From contig KV748254.1 of the NCBI GenBank assembly GCA_001692895.1, positions 434,001 to 498,000 on the forward strand: DNA of 64,000 bases. The letters are read 5' to 3'. Below the pieces are notes generated by a model. It was not told the DNA's origin. It saw only the letters and a program-made list of their open reading frames with translations, and did not search any database. The position numbers and the translations under genes were made by a program. The DNA is from Cenococcum geophilum 1.58. Lineage: Eukaryota > Ascomycota > Dothideomycetes > Gloniales > Gloniaceae. Numbering within the stretch: the first letter of the stretch is position 1; each line of letters begins with the position of its first letter. Shown piece after piece: positions 62,019-64,000 of this stretch.

Positions 62019-62443
62019 TATAACAGAACCTTGTAGTAAGAACTATAATGGGTTCGTTAATAGGCTAGGTATATAGGAAATATAAGTATAAAAGTTAACA
62101 ACATAATAATAACTGGTGGAGTGGTTGCCTAATAGATTAACTCTAATTATATTCTAAGAATTACTATAAGGAAGGAACTATCTAGGTAGGGACTAAGGGT
62201 CCTTAAATACATAACCATACTCCTAAGAAAGTTGTTGCTCTATCTGCTCTATCTACTCTGTTTACTTTATAATAGATCTCACAGATTATACAGATCATAT
62301 AGATCACATCACGTGACTCTGCTTACTATTCCTCGTCACATGGTTCCACGGGTTCCATCCTAGACCGTGCTTATATTAACCAACTAGCTTCTTCCAACTC
62401 CTCTCCAAGTAGTCGTAATATTGTACTTAAAGCGTCCGTAACA
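62019..62443 (-). repeat. Gypsy-D 5' LTR (425 bp)
   Basis: It has the same length as the partner and is followed by the right TTATA duplication. It keeps more C/G at variable sites, for example TCGTCACATGGTTCCACGGG against TCGTCATATAGTTCTATGGG in the other LTR. Confidence 0.94.
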
Positions 62444-62448
62444 TTATA

Positions 62449-64000
62449 GCGTTCTACTTTAATATATATCAGAAGGATGATAAGGTCTTTATAACGAGTT
62501 TATATAAGATTAATCAAATTATTAAAGATAGGGAGGAAAAGCTAGCTAAGGAAACTAATAAGAAACTAGTAAAACACTTTTTTTTTACTTTCTATACCAA
62601 TTATAAGGACGCATTTTTAAAGGTGGCCTTAGATAAGTTACCTCCTTATTAGATATATAATTATAAGATTTAACTAGAAAATAATAACTTGCTAAGTTAT
62701 TGCCCTCTTTATTAATAATTAATAGATAAGCTAAAGGCAATAAAGCAATATTTAATTAATAACCTTAATAAGGGGTTTATTAAGCCAATTTAAGCCCCTT
62801 TTACTTCCCTTATTCTATTTATAAAAAAGCCTTTGTTTTTATATTAATTATTAAAAGCTAAACGCTATTACTTTAAAAAAAAAATAGTATTCTATTCCTT
62901 TAATTAATGAGACCCTTATATGTCTAAGTTAGGTAAAGATCTTTACTAAACTTAATATCCGCTAAGCTTTCTACTAAATTAGAATAGACTCCGCATCTAA
63001 GGATTTAATAATATTCCGTATCTATTATAGGTTCTATAAATATAAAGTTTTTCCTTCTAGACTAATAAATAGACTAGCTATATACTGAAGGTATATAAAT
63101 AACGTTCTTTTTAATTACTTTAATTAATTCTACACGGTATATCTAAACAATTTTCTTATATACTTAGATAATAAACTTAAGCACTAAGTTAATATTAAAA
63201 AGGTCCTAGAGAGATTATAAAACGTGGGTTTATAAATTAATATTAAAATATATATATATTTAGGGTAAAACGTATAAAGTACCTTATGTTTATTATAAGC
63301 ATAAATAGAATTAAAGTTAACCCTAAGAAGGTTAAAGCAATCTATAATTAGAAGCCCCTTTATACTATAAAGAGGATCTAGTCCTTCCTTAGGTTTTGTA
63401 ATTTTTATTACTAGTTTACCTATAACTATAGAGTTATAATAAAGCCTCTTATAGGGCTTATCCAGAAAGATACGCCTTTTATCTTTAATAATAACTGCCT
63501 AAAAGTCTTCGGAGAGTTAAAAGATTGGCTTATCTCTTCTCTAATTCTTTATTACTATAACCTAGACCTTAAATTAATGCTAGAAACGGACGCTTTTAAT
63601 AGAGTTATAGCAAGAATCCTATTATAGCTATATTTAGACAGTAAATAGTACCCTATTACCTTTTTCTTAAAAACAATTAACCTAGCTAAGTATAACTATA
63701 AAGTATATAATAAAGAAATACTAGCTATTATCTAATTGCTGTTTTAATAGCGTATAGAACTTAAGGGCATAAACTCCCGGATTAAGATATATATAGATTA
63801 TAAAGCAGTTTACTAAATAATAAGCATATTAGGCTAAAATACTCTCCTAATTCTTCTTTATAATTATATATTATTCTAGTAAGTAAAACTCTAAGGCTAA
63901 TATATTAACCTAAAGGGAACAAGATATAGGACTATAGGATAAGCTAAAAGCCTAATACTGTATACACGCCCTCCTTTACCCCAAATAGCTTAACCTATGG
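62449..64000 (+). pseudogene. Gypsy-C reverse transcriptase and RNase H relic, cut by window end
   Basis: The plus strand reads a gypsy reverse transcriptase from about 62790 (LILFIKKP), through TKLNIRxAFYxIRI (about 62950) to VYLNNFLIYLDN, the YLDDFLIY box, at about 63138-63173. RNase H follows at about 63580-63800 with LETDAFNRVIARIL and YNKEILAII, then a linker with EQDIGLxDKLKA near 63918-63953. D-to-N changes and stops show RIP. The integrase would lie beyond 64000. Confidence 0.85.

Larger units (their letters stand above)
54488..62448 (-). mobile_element. Gypsy-D retrotransposon, full length
   Basis: LTRs of 425 bp each (54493-54917 and 62019-62443) are flanked by TTATA at 54488-54492 and 62444-62448. 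The LTR termini TATAAC...GTAACA fit an original TGTAAC...GTAACA palindromic end. Protease, reverse transcriptase and integrase read on the minus strand, gag being nearest the right LTR. The full length is about 7.95 kb. Frames survive better here than in Gypsy-A, in keeping with a later insertion. Clusters of N at 55925-55990 and 58163-58170 mark poorly resolved bases. Confidence 0.94.
39021..64000 (+). mobile_element. Gypsy-C retrotransposon in three pieces, open at right end
   Basis: A plus-strand gypsy element split by hAT-1 (40703-53642) and Gypsy-D (54493-62443). Its pieces are about 39021-40702 (LTR and gag), 53651-54492 (protease) and 62449-64000 (reverse transcriptase and RNase H), in the right order and all on the plus strand. 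The left edge is approximate. The integrase and 3' LTR lie beyond the window. Its LTR resembles that of Gypsy-A, so the two belong to related families. Confidence 0.82.

Overview
The window looks like an AT-rich, gene-poor block of a filamentous ascomycete (Pezizomycotina) genome. Three things point there: the transposon families (Ty3/gypsy, Ty1/copia, Tad1-type LINE, hAT), the almost universal replacement of CpA/TpG by TpA, and reading frames that are recognisable only if TAA/TAG are read as former CAA/CAG. That pattern is the mark of repeat-induced point mutation (RIP). I see one gene that is clearly intact, a cytochrome P450-like gene at 16533-17801. It sits in a roughly 2 kb island of ordinary base composition (about 16040-18120). 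No tRNA, rRNA or CRISPR array was recognised.

Layout. 1-16040: old RIP-degraded DNA with a small MITE (1214-1369), a gypsy gag relic on the minus strand (3300-4495), a GC-rich 19-bp minisatellite (5510-5592), an LTR-like leader followed by a gag-like relic that carries a 259-bp (CTA)n tract (9306-10342), and long stretches I cannot assign. 16040-18120: the P450 island. 18664-64000: one large nest of transposons whose boundaries can be read from terminal repeats and target-site duplications (TSDs).

The nest, from outside in. A hAT copy starts at 18664. Inside it lies Gypsy-A (18740-38892, minus strand, TSD CTTAT). Inside Gypsy-A lies Gypsy-B (22388-36466, plus strand, TSD ATCTA). Gypsy-B holds a LINE-type element with only ORF1 and a poly(A) tail (24486-26567, minus) and a complete Ty1/copia element (28304-34364, minus, TSD ATTAC). 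After a short piece of the outer hAT comes Gypsy-C (from about 39.05 kb, plus, running off the window). It is cut into three pieces by hAT-1 (40703-53642, TSD GGTACCCT) and by Gypsy-D (54493-62443, minus, TSD TTATA). hAT-1 contains a Tad1-type LINE (40800-50543), which in turn contains hAT-3 (44938-48071, TSD CGTAGGCG) and a second MITE copy (48475-48821).

No transposon gene here looks functional: every polyprotein carries many stops. The insertions give a relative time order, with inner elements younger. The LTR pair I compared base by base differs only by transitions, which supports RIP rather than ordinary decay. The P450 gene shows no such decay, so a transcribed single-copy gene has survived inside a likely heterochromatic block.
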